A stretch of DNA of 7,766 bases from NCBI GenBank assembly GCA_028712345.1, contig JAQTQF010000078.1, forward strand, positions 1 to 7,766, read 5' to 3'. The translations under genes and the position numbers were made by a program. Source of the DNA: Phycisphaerae bacterium. Lineage in GTDB: Bacteria > Planctomycetota > Phycisphaerae > Sedimentisphaerales > UBA12454. This document shows, in pieces, positions 1 to 5,314 of the stretch. A model generated the notes under the pieces. It ran no database searches. It saw only the letters and a program-made list of their open reading frames with translations, and was not told the DNA's origin. Position 1 is the stretch's first letter. Each line of letters opens with the position of its first letter.

Positions 1-590
1 AAACCAATTTGGCCAGAGTCGCCAGGGAACTGGGGGAAGAAGAAAAAAAACTTGGCCTTACATATCTGCTGTTTGCAAAGGCACCGGTGGTTTTTGCGGT
101 TAATCCGAGCGTAACGGGCATTGATAATATTACAGCCGAGCAGATAGTTGGGATTTATTCGGGCCAAATTAAAGATTGGAACGACCTTGGCGCCAAATCC
201 GGCAAGATATATCCCCTAACCAGAGAACCGGGTTCATCGGGTCTTGAGGTTGTAAATGAGTTGATTGCCGGTTTTGCGGATATTTCCACTCCGACATCCA
301 AAATGATTTTCTCCACGCCGCAAATGGTCAGAACCATTGTGGAACATCCGGGCACAATCGGTTTTGTGAGCATCTCTGCGATAGCTGGCACAAAACTAAA
401 AACTTTAAAGCTTGACGGTATTGAACCAACGGTGGAAAATGTGCTCAACGGCAATTACAAATACATGAGTTCTTACGGTATTGTCTACAAGGAACAGCCG
501 AAAGGGCTTGCCAAAGAGTTTGTGAGTTTTCTCTACAGCGAAGAAGGGCGAAAAATTATTACAGCCGATGGGGCGGTGCCCGTTAAATAA
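1..590 (+). CDS. PstS-like periplasmic binding protein, 5' end outside the window
   Basis: The reading frame is open to the left edge (first full codon at 3), so the TTG at 9 is internal and not the start. The visible 196 residues are the C-terminal two thirds of a type II periplasmic binding protein of the PstS-like family, which captures a small anion in the periplasm for an ABC importer or a sensor. The complete paralogue at 2102-2956 aligns over its whole length (about 65% identity by hand count). Codons 222-242 encode REPGSSG, which matches the family's RxxxSG(T) loop that binds phosphate in PstS. A conserved FAVNPS strand and a C-terminal EEGRKIIT segment are also present. No pstCAB genes are in the window, so phosphate as ligand is inferred from the loop. 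The gene is followed 34 bp later by a membrane sensor gene in the same orientation, probably the same transcript. Confidence 0.85.
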   Translation, partial: TNLARVARELGEEEKKLGLTYLLFAKAPVVFAVNPSVTGIDNITAEQIVGIYSGQIKDWNDLGAKSGKIYPLTREPGSSGLEVVNELIAGFADISTPTSKMIFSTPQMVRTIVEHPGTIGFVSISAIAGTKLKTLKLDGIEPTVENVLNGNYKYMSSYGIVYKEQPKGLAKEFVSFLYSEEGRKIITADGAVPVK

Positions 591-624
591 TATTTTGCCG
601 GAAACGGCGGTTTAGGGGTGCAAG

Positions 625-1581
625 ATGCTTAACACAATCAAGTCGAAGATGTTAGCTCTGCAGGCGGGGCTTGTTATTTTTGCGGTTATCGCCATCGGAC
701 TGGCGGGGTATTGGATAATATTCAAGTTTCACAAAGGCTGCATTAAGGAAAATCTTGAGTATAAGGCCGCTACTATCAGCAGGGACCTGAATGTGGTTAT
801 CGAGCATAAAAAGCATATGTTTGATAGAATCAGCAATTCCGATGAAGTAATAAATTACTTCAGGAAGTTGCAAGAACCTGTGCTGATGGAGTGTTTCTCC
901 AAATATAGTCAGGAGTTTCCCATTCTTTCATATATAAATCGGAAAGGCCTGGAAGAGGTAAAACTGGTTGAAGGCAGGCAGGAGTCGGAATTAAGAGATT
1001 TTGGCAATTCTGATATTTTCAAACAAGTCGGCGAAAAACCCAATAAGACTTTCTGCTCATATATGGCCAATTGTCCTGAGTTGAGTACGAGTTGCGTGCA
1101 ATTTGCGTACTTCAATAAAAGCTTTTTTGACGAACCAATAGGAATTATTTCGGGAATGGTACCTGTGAATATTCTGGCTGAAAGTATTCACGAATTTAAG
1201 TTCAGTCCGAAAAGCTACGCAATACTGATTGATACTGAGGGAGTGGTTCTGGCCGGTGGTGATAAAACCAGGCATTTGACAAAGGTTACTATCGAAGGTA
1301 AAGATGCCAAGTGGATAAAAGACAGTGTAAAGGCGCTGGCTTCGGGTTTCGGCAGAGCGACAATTTCCGGAGTTGACAGTTATATCGCTCATACGCCGGT
1401 TGAAGGTCAGAATTGGCAGGCGATAGCGGCAGTGCCTCATAAGGAATTTATTAACGAGATAAATATTACAAGAGATGTCATACTGCTGACAGGTTTTATT
1501 GTTCTGGTCTTTGAGTTTTTTGTAACACTGTTCCTGATAGAAAAGATATTAGAGCCAGGCGGCGATAAAAAGGGGGTCTGA
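625..1581 (+). CDS. Membrane-anchored dCache-like periplasmic sensor without output domain
   Basis: The 318-residue protein has a hydrophobic helix at about 11-33, a periplasmic region of about 245 residues, a second helix at about 284-306 and only about 12 cytoplasmic residues. The periplasmic part has the layout of a dCache sensor: a long helix after TM1, a membrane-distal module, then a second module with AILIDTEGVVLAGG near 199-212 and a closing AAVPHKEF before TM2. Such domains normally feed HAMP plus histidine kinase, chemotaxis or GGDEF domains, and none is present. Four periplasmic cysteines (C90, C144, C150, C157) could form disulfides or bind metal. The ATG at 625 has AGGGGTG at 614-620, four bases upstream. 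The gene lies between two PstS-like genes, so a binding protein may be its ligand partner; that is inference. The stop falls 12 bp before a repeat cluster, so loss of a longer C-terminus is possible. Confidence 0.7.
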   Translation: MLNTIKSKMLALQAGLVIFAVIAIGLAGYWIIFKFHKGCIKENLEYKAATISRDLNVVIEHKKHMFDRISNSDEVINYFRKLQEPVLMECFSKYSQEFPILSYINRKGLEEVKLVEGRQESELRDFGNSDIFKQVGEKPNKTFCSYMANCPELSTSCVQFAYFNKSFFDEPIGIISGMVPVNILAESIHEFKFSPKSYAILIDTEGVVLAGGDKTRHLTKVTIEGKDAKWIKDSVKALASGFGRATISGVDSYIAHTPVEGQNWQAIAAVPHKEFINEINITRDVILLTGFIVLVFEFFVTLFLIEKILEPGGDKKGV

Positions 1582-1592
1582 AAGAAGGTTCG

Positions 1593-1684
1593 TTCATTTG
1601 TCATACCTGCGAAAGCAGGTATCCAAAAAAATAACAATATGGATTCCCGCTTGCGCGGGAATGACAGAGAGAGGCGGGAATGAC
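1593..1684. repeat. REPIN-like palindrome doublet (unit A)
   Basis: Two hairpins lie in inverted orientation. The left one, 1603-1622, has perfect 8-bp arms around a GAAA loop. The right one, 1643-1662, has perfect 8-bp arms (ATTCCCGC/GCGGGAAT) around TTGC. The left half 1600-1624 and the reverse complement of the right half match at about 20 of 25 positions, so the unit is a palindrome of palindromes, the architecture of REPINs. The halves are about 14 bp apart (A-rich). A GACAGAGAGAGGCG tail and a second GAATGAC follow the right hairpin. On the minus strand this class of repeat translates into peptides such as WIPAFAGMT, which often appear as spurious ORFs in bacterial annotations. Confidence 0.8.
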
Positions 1685-1700
1685 AAGTGAAGACGGAATT

Positions 1701-2080
1701 TTCATTTGTCACTCCTGCGAAAGCAGATGTCCAGAAAATTATGAAGCAGTACTATGTTTATATGTTGGCAAGCAGAAAAAAATGGAACTATCTACATTGG
1801 CGTAACAAACAATTTACTTAAGAGAGTACACGAACATAAAAGCGGCCTGATTGAAGGATTTACTAAAAAATATAAAGTTCACAATCTGGTGCATTGTGAA
1901 CAGCATAACGATATTGGCAAGGCAATAACCAGGGAAAAGCAGATAAAGAAGTGGAAAAGACAGTGGAAAATAGAATTACTTGAAAAAGATAATCCAGAGT
2001 GGAACGATTTATATTCGAATTTGATGATTTAAATGGATTCCCGCTTGCGTGGGAATGACAGAGAGAGGCGCAGAAATGAC
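1701..2080 (+). mobile_element. Long form of the same palindromic element, carrying a GIY-YIG gene (unit B)
   Basis: The left end 1701-1738 matches the left end of unit A (1593-1630) at about 33 of 38 positions. The right end 2033-2070 matches 1639-1676 at 37 of 38. Between them lies a GIY-YIG reading region instead of the 14-bp spacer of unit A. The TAA of that gene at 2030-2032 abuts the right repeat directly. The right hairpin 2037-2056 keeps its fold through a G-T pair, while the left hairpin of this copy is degenerate (GCAGATG instead of GCAGGTA). The shared ends define the boundaries from the sequence itself. That the unit moves, or moved, as a whole is inference. Confidence 0.6.
1741..2032 (+). 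pseudogene. Small GIY-YIG endonuclease, frameshifted in an A7 run
   Basis: Translation from ATG 1741 gives MKQYYVYMLASRKK, the usual N-terminus of single-domain GIY-YIG proteins (YVY is the GIY half). It then runs out of frame and stops at 1819-1821. The rest, NGTIYIGVTNN onward, continues in the next frame to 2032. Removing one A from the seven at 1776-1782 restores a 96-residue protein, about the normal length for this family. The restored protein has YIG, an LLKRVHEHK segment with the conserved Arg, and a REKQIKKWKR segment with the metal-binding Glu. The second half alone is open from ATG 1754 (92 codons), but that start lacks the GIY strand. The enzyme family nicks or cuts DNA. Possible readings are a recent pseudogene, a sequencing or assembly indel, or expression through slippage on A7. 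The gene sits inside palindromic repeats, and no strong ribosome-binding site precedes 1741. Confidence 0.75.
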
Positions 2081-2101
2081 ATTTTTTAAAAGAGGTCTGA
2101 A

Positions 2102-2956
2102 ATGAAAAAGACGGCAACGATAATAATTTTGCTTGTTTTGGCGGCTTCTGTCGCCTTTGCGGCAAAGGGTCCATCTTCGGCTGACGAGAGTGGAGCAGCA
2201 AAGAATTTTGCAGGCCAGAAAATAATCGTAGCCGGTACGGGCGATAGTCAGGAACTTGTGCGTCTTATAGCCACGGCGGTGGAAAATAAAACTGGTGGTG
2301 CTGTCGATGTGCCGGGGAGTATTGGCTCCGGGGGCGGGATAAGAGCTGTAGCCAGTGGTAAAGTTGATTTGGCAAGAGTTGCCAGAGAACCGAGAGGAGA
2401 AGAAAAGGATTTCGGCCTTACATATCTGCTGTTTGCAAAGGCGCCGGTGATTTTTGCGGTCAATCCGAGCGTAACGGGCATCGATAATATTACAACCGAG
2501 CAGATAATCGATATTTATTCTGGCCGAATAACCGATTGGAGTGACCTTGACGCAAAAGCAGGCAAGATATATCCGTTAGACAGGCCATCAGGCGATGAAT
2601 GTGAGAAGGTAATTGAGGAGGAGGTGCCAGGTTTTGCGGATATCTTTGCTCCGGCCGCTAAAAAGATTTTTTCTACACCGCAGCTGGTCAACGCTTTGAC
2701 AGAACATCCGGGCGCTATCGGTATTACAGCTATGCCTTCAATAATTGGTACCGAGTTGAGAGTCCTGAAGATTGACGGCGTTGAACCATCGGCGGCAAAT
2801 GTGCTCAATGGCAGCTATAAATACACGGTTAATTTCGGAATAGTCTATAAAGACAAGCCAAAAGGACTTGCAAAAGAATTTGTGGATTTTCTTTTTGGTC
2901 AGGAAGGTCGGAAGATTATCACCGCCAGCGGAGCGGCTCCCGTTAAACAAGATTAA
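2102..2956 (+). CDS. PstS-like periplasmic binding protein with altered anion loop
   Basis: The 284-residue protein starts with a clear Sec signal peptide: MKKT, a hydrophobic core at 7-19 and a likely cut after AFA at 18-20. The mature part is a type II binding protein of the PstS-like family. It has an AGTGDS loop near 44-49, a GSIGSGGGI helix start at 72-80 and a GKVDLARVAR segment at 86-95, where D89 matches the conserved Asp of PstS. The third phosphate-contact loop is changed: residues 161-167 read RPSGDEC, so the expected Ser after R is Asp165. Two acidic residues there argue against ordinary phosphate binding. The paralogue ending at 590 retains REPGSSG. AGAGG at 2091-2095 lies six bases before the ATG. 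The GIY-YIG element ends about 22 bp upstream, so the gene may originally have followed the sensor gene directly. Confidence 0.88.
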   Translation: MKKTATIIILLVLAASVAFAAKGPSSADESGAAKNFAGQKIIVAGTGDSQELVRLIATAVENKTGGAVDVPGSIGSGGGIRAVASGKVDLARVAREPRGEEKDFGLTYLLFAKAPVIFAVNPSVTGIDNITTEQIIDIYSGRITDWSDLDAKAGKIYPLDRPSGDECEKVIEEEVPGFADIFAPAAKKIFSTPQLVNALTEHPGAIGITAMPSIIGTELRVLKIDGVEPSAANVLNGSYKYTVNFGIVYKDKPKGLAKEFVDFLFGQEGRKIITASGAAPVKQD

Positions 2957-3036
2957 AGCGTAAGATACATTCACGATCCTGTTTTTTGCATTTTTAGAGA
3001 TTGCCTGGGTTTTTTAATAAAAGCATAGTCTATAGA

Positions 3037-4122
3037 TTAAGACTTTTTTTCGATCTTTATCATATCTGCGCCAAGCTGTCCGCAGGCGGCTTTTATGCTT
3101 CTTCCTCTGCGGAATCGGACTATCGTTTCAAGACCATATCTCATCAGAATATCTTTGAAAATCTTTATCTTATTTCTGTCGGCAGGTTTGAAATCACAGC
3201 CTGGGTGTGGGTTGTACTCAATCAGATTTACGCTTGCATTAAAATCGGCCAGAATATCGGCAAGCCCTTTTGCACAATCACGGCTATCGTTGATTTCGTC
3301 AATCATACAGTACTCAATGGTTATTCTCCTGCCGGTCTTGTTGTTATAAAACCGCATAGCGTTTAATATCCTGACTAGCGGGTATTTTCCGGCGGAAGGA
3401 ACGATTTTTTTTCTAATCTTATCATTATGTGCGTGCAGAGAAACCGCAAGACGAGGGGAAATATCTTCGTTTGCCAGTTTTCTTATTCCCTCAGGAATTC
3501 CAACAGTTGAAATAGTCTGTCTGCGGATGCCGATGTTTTTACCGAATGGACTGGCTAAAATCCGTACGGTTTTTACGGTGTCATCGTAATTTGCAAAAGG
3601 TTCACCCATACCCATAAAAACAATATTATTTATTTTGCAGTCAGCATCTTTTGAAATGCTATTGACCTGGTCGATTATTTCACCCGCTGTCAGGTTCCGT
3701 TGGAATTTAAGATAGCCGGTAGCGCAGAATCTGCATCCGAGCCGACAGCCTATTTGGGTCGAAAGGCAAATAGTTTTTCTTTTGTTTTCGTCGAGCAGGA
3801 CGGTTTCAATTTTGTTTCCATCGGCGGTCTCAAAGAGGTACTTGATTGTGCCGTCGGGGTCGGAGAGTTTTTTGACGATTTTAAGCTGAGAAATAAAATA
3901 GCCGGCCTCTGTTAATTTAGCACGAAGCTCTTTTGGCAGGGTGCTGATGAGGTTAATATCGTTAATGCTCTTCTGATGAATAAAGCTGAATATATATTTG
4001 GTTATATAAGGTTTTACGCCGAAGCTTTCGGTAATTTCCTGCAGTTCCTGCAGGGTCTTATTTTTTAAGTCTTTATCCATCCCGTTATAAATTCCTTTTG
4101 CCTTATGAGTTTTGCGCTCCAT
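3037..4122 (-). CDS. rlmN: 23S rRNA (adenine(2503)-C(2))-methyltransferase RlmN
   Basis: This radical-SAM enzyme methylates C2 of A2503 in 23S rRNA (in some bacteria also A37 of certain tRNAs), acting in the cytoplasm on the peptidyl-transferase region. The 361-residue product has the CxxxCxxC cluster motif at C126, C130 and C133. The two methyl-transfer cysteines are also present: C119, in the segment CLSTQIGC, and C347, in AACGQL. GMGEP at 171-175 and VSLHAHND at 227-234 are family signatures, so all catalytic residues look intact. The ATG at 4122 is used here. An internal ATG at 4080 (residue 15, MDKDLKNKTLQEL) fits the usual family N-terminus and could be the true start. The gene faces the plus-strand binding protein end to end with 80 bp between stops, and no convincing terminator is visible there. 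Confidence 0.97.
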   Translation of the reverse strand: MERKTHKAKGIYNGMDKDLKNKTLQELQEITESFGVKPYITKYIFSFIHQKSINDINLISTLPKELRAKLTEAGYFISQLKIVKKLSDPDGTIKYLFETADGNKIETVLLDENKRKTICLSTQIGCRLGCRFCATGYLKFQRNLTAGEIIDQVNSISKDADCKINNIVFMGMGEPFANYDDTVKTVRILASPFGKNIGIRRQTISTVGIPEGIRKLANEDISPRLAVSLHAHNDKIRKKIVPSAGKYPLVRILNAMRFYNNKTGRRITIEYCMIDEINDSRDCAKGLADILADFNASVNLIEYNPHPGCDFKPADRNKIKIFKDILMRYGLETIVRFRRGRSIKAACGQLGADMIKIEKKS

Positions 4123-4162
4123 TAGGAGCCCCCAAGGACTTTGCTATTTTAAACAGGTTTTG

Positions 4163-4184
4163 TCCCGTTAAATTTCTAACGGGA
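4163..4184. other. Perfect 8-bp palindrome in the rlmN leader
   Basis: The arms TCCCGTTA (4163-4170) and TAACGGGA (4177-4184) are perfectly complementary around a six-base loop. If the predicted minus-strand promoter is right, the hairpin would begin within about ten bases of the rlmN transcript start. It could stabilise the mRNA 5' end, serve as a protein-binding operator or be a dispersed repeat. No T-run follows on either strand, so it is not a standard terminator. Confidence 0.5.
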
Positions 4185-4198
4185 TCCATAGGCGACGG

Positions 4199-4227
4199 AG
4201 TTTACCAGAAAACATTTTTTTTGTCGA
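4199..4227 (-). promoter_or_regulatory. Predicted sigma70-type promoter for rlmN
   Basis: On the minus strand, TCGACA (4227-4222) matches the -35 consensus at five of six positions. It is separated by 17 bp from TAAACT (4204-4199), a four-of-six match to the -10 box. Transcription would start near 4192, about 70 bases before the rlmN start codon. The boxes were found by eye in a spacer where a promoter is expected. Confidence 0.45.
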
Positions 4228-4270
4228 GGGTAAGAAAAGATTGTGCCTGGTAACGGCTAATCGCCGAAAT

Positions 4271-4298
4271 TTGCTTTTTTGGCATTAATTTTTATACT
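4271..4298 (+). promoter_or_regulatory. Possible promoter for the CBS genes
   Basis: TATACT at 4293-4298 is a good -10 box (five of six). The best-placed upstream hexamer, TTGCTT at 4271-4276, is a weak -35 with a 16-bp spacer. Transcription would start near 4305, leaving a leader of about 40 bases before the GTG at 4344. The region is AT-rich and divergent from rlmN, as expected for a promoter, but the -35 match is poor. Confidence 0.3.
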
Positions 4299-4343
4299 TT
4301 ATTTGAATGGGGTGTTATCTGGGTTCTGGACTAAGGGGGTCTG

Positions 4344-4763
4344 GTGTTTAATCTTGGCGATTTTATTGTAAGAAATGTGGCGTATGTAGATGAGAACTGC
4401 GGGCTAACTCAAGCGGCAAAGCTGCTTTGTGTGTCCGGTCAGATAATCTTGCCTGCGGTGGATGATTGTATAAAGCCTGTGGGGGTATTGACGGAAAAAG
4501 ACATTCTCCGGAGGTTTTTAAAAAGCAAAGGCAAAGATAGCAAAGTTGCAGAGGGTATGCATACCAATTTTACGGCTATCGGCGAGAATGCCGGGCTTAT
4601 AGATATTGTTCGCATATTTGCCGGTGAAAATTTCAGCCAGATAATGGTTGTTTCCGAAGGAGTTCTTGTGGGACTGGTCAACAGAACGGCGATAATAAAA
4701 TATTTGATGGACGAGAAATCTGCTGCGAGCAGGCGGTTGAATGCGATAGCAGGCAAAGTTTGA
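4344..4763 (+). CDS. CBS-domain pair protein (first of two)
   Basis: The 139-residue cytoplasmic protein consists of little more than two CBS motifs (about 7-60 and 67-125), a Bateman module. Such modules bind adenosine nucleotides such as AMP, ATP or SAM and act as energy or metabolite sensors. The first motif ends in GVLTEKDILRRF, with the T-x-x-D pattern whose Asp holds ribose. The second has VNRTAIIKYL at the same place, so the Asp is replaced by Ala and that site may be empty or altered. The GTG start at 4344 is preceded by AAGGGGG at 4333-4339 with a four-base gap. A second CBS protein gene begins 28 bp after the stop, so the two are probably co-transcribed and may form a mixed complex. 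No fused effector domain shows the target. Confidence 0.85.
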   Translation: MFNLGDFIVRNVAYVDENCGLTQAAKLLCVSGQIILPAVDDCIKPVGVLTEKDILRRFLKSKGKDSKVAEGMHTNFTAIGENAGLIDIVRIFAGENFSQIMVVSEGVLVGLVNRTAIIKYLMDEKSAASRRLNAIAGKV

Positions 4764-4778
4764 TTTATAAAAAGAAAC

Positions 4779-4783
4779 AGGAG
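4779..4783 (+). promoter_or_regulatory. Ribosome-binding site favouring a TTG start
   Basis: AGGAG lies eight bases before TTG 4792 but fourteen bases before the next in-frame ATG at 4798. The spacing supports TTG as the start, although the difference is only two residues. Confidence 0.5.
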
Positions 4784-4791
4784 CCGAAGCG

Positions 4792-5187
4792 TTGTCTATG
4801 ACATCCATAAGAAATTTATTAAGCTGCCAGAGTTTGACTCTTGAGCCGCAAATGCCGATAGAGCAGGCGATGGTTGTTATGCGGCAGAAAGGCGCTACAT
4901 CGTCGGTAGTCTTAAATGACGATGACACGGTGGCCGGGGTTCTGACCGAGTCGGATATAATCAAGATGTTTGTTGAACCTTCCGATGGCGGTATCGAAGG
5001 GACGAGTGTTGCGGATTTTATGACTAAGGATGTGACAACGGAGCCTATTGACAGCGATATTGATAAAATCAGCAGAGTTTTTCTTGGCAGTCATTTCAGG
5101 CAGATTCCAGTTGTTTTTGGCGATATATTCGTTGGGATAATAACCAGAAAAGATTTGATTAAATATGTGACCAAATTTGACAATTGA
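4792..5187 (+). CDS. CBS-domain pair protein (second of two)
   Basis: The 131-residue protein is again a bare Bateman module with CBS motifs at about 5-62 and 75-128. Both carry the nucleotide-binding T-x-x-D signature: GVLTESDIIKMF around 49-60 and GIITRKDLIKYV around 115-126. Unlike its upstream neighbour it therefore keeps both ribose-binding Asp residues. The layout suggests a sensing subunit or regulator that dimerises head to head with itself or with the first CBS protein; the partner is unknown. The likely start is TTG 4792 because of the AGGAG at 4779-4783. A terminator-like hairpin follows the stop, and the next gene has its own promoter, so the two CBS genes seem to form a two-gene unit. 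Confidence 0.88.
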   Translation: MSMTSIRNLLSCQSLTLEPQMPIEQAMVVMRQKGATSSVVLNDDDTVAGVLTESDIIKMFVEPSDGGIEGTSVADFMTKDVTTEPIDSDIDKISRVFLGSHFRQIPVVFGDIFVGIITRKDLIKYVTKFDN

Positions 5188-5189
5188 AA

Positions 5190-5217
5190 ATGGTATTCGA
5201 TTCACCACTAATACCAT
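5190..5217. repeat. 8-bp inverted repeat after the CBS genes
   Basis: ATGGTATT (5190-5197) and AATACCAT (5210-5217) are perfect inverted copies around a 12-base loop, starting three bases after the stop at 5187. It could form part of a transcript-end structure with the hairpin directly downstream. It is AT-rich and has no T-tract of its own. Confidence 0.45.
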
Positions 5218-5244
5218 AATAAGCCTTTCCGGAGGCGTTATTTT
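5218..5244 (+). terminator. Terminator-like hairpin after the CBS genes
   Basis: AATAAGCCT (5218-5226) pairs with AGGC-TTATT (5233-5242) with one bulged G at 5237, leaving a six-base loop TTCCGG. The stem runs into TTTT at 5241-5244. The GC core is only four pairs, so strength is uncertain. Its position between the CBS stop and the next promoter fits rho-independent termination. Confidence 0.45.
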
Positions 5245-5247
5245 CAT

Positions 5248-5276
5248 TTGACCGTGGAAGTCTCGGCAGGTACAAT
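5248..5276 (+). promoter_or_regulatory. Strong predicted sigma70 promoter for the phosphohexomutase gene
   Basis: TTGACC (5248-5253) and TACAAT (5271-5276) each match consensus at five of six positions with an ideal 17-bp spacer. Transcription would start near 5283, about 30 bases before ATG 5315. It lies directly after the terminator-like hairpin, which supports a separate transcription unit. Confidence 0.65.
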
Positions 5277-5301
5277 TCCCCATAATCATATATTTTTTTA
5301 T

Positions 5302-5305
5302 GGAG
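5302..5305 (+). promoter_or_regulatory. Ribosome-binding site choosing ATG 5315 over ATG 5300
   Basis: GGAG sits nine bases before ATG 5315. The alternative in-frame ATG at 5300 overlaps this site and has only T-rich sequence upstream. Homologous proteins usually begin just before the IFKAYDIRG segment, which also fits 5315. Confidence 0.65.
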
Positions 5306-5314
5306 ATTGGCACA

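Noticed and set aside
9..11. TTG at 9 as the start of the first gene
   Set aside because: The frame continues upstream to the window edge, and the paralogue has about 90 more residues before this point, including a signal peptide.
1437..1712. Minus-strand open frame of 91 codons containing FPRKRES and WIPAFAGMT peptides
   Set aside because: The peptides are translations of the palindromic repeat, and the rest overlaps the sensor gene on the other strand. It is a typical spurious ORF.
1593..2080. CRISPR array from repeated palindromes
   Set aside because: There are only two unequal copies, with no regular spacers and no cas genes. The repeats are inverted doublets, not direct repeats with uniform spacing.
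2957..3036. Possible terminator between the second binding-protein gene and rlmN
   Set aside because: There are T-runs, but the only stem (AGTCT/AGACT at 3027-3044) has five pairs and includes the rlmN stop region. No convincing hairpin serves either gene.
3001..3366. Plus-strand open frame of 121 codons opposite rlmN
   Set aside because: It is antisense to the conserved C-terminal half of rlmN and shows no recognisable domain or ribosome-binding site.
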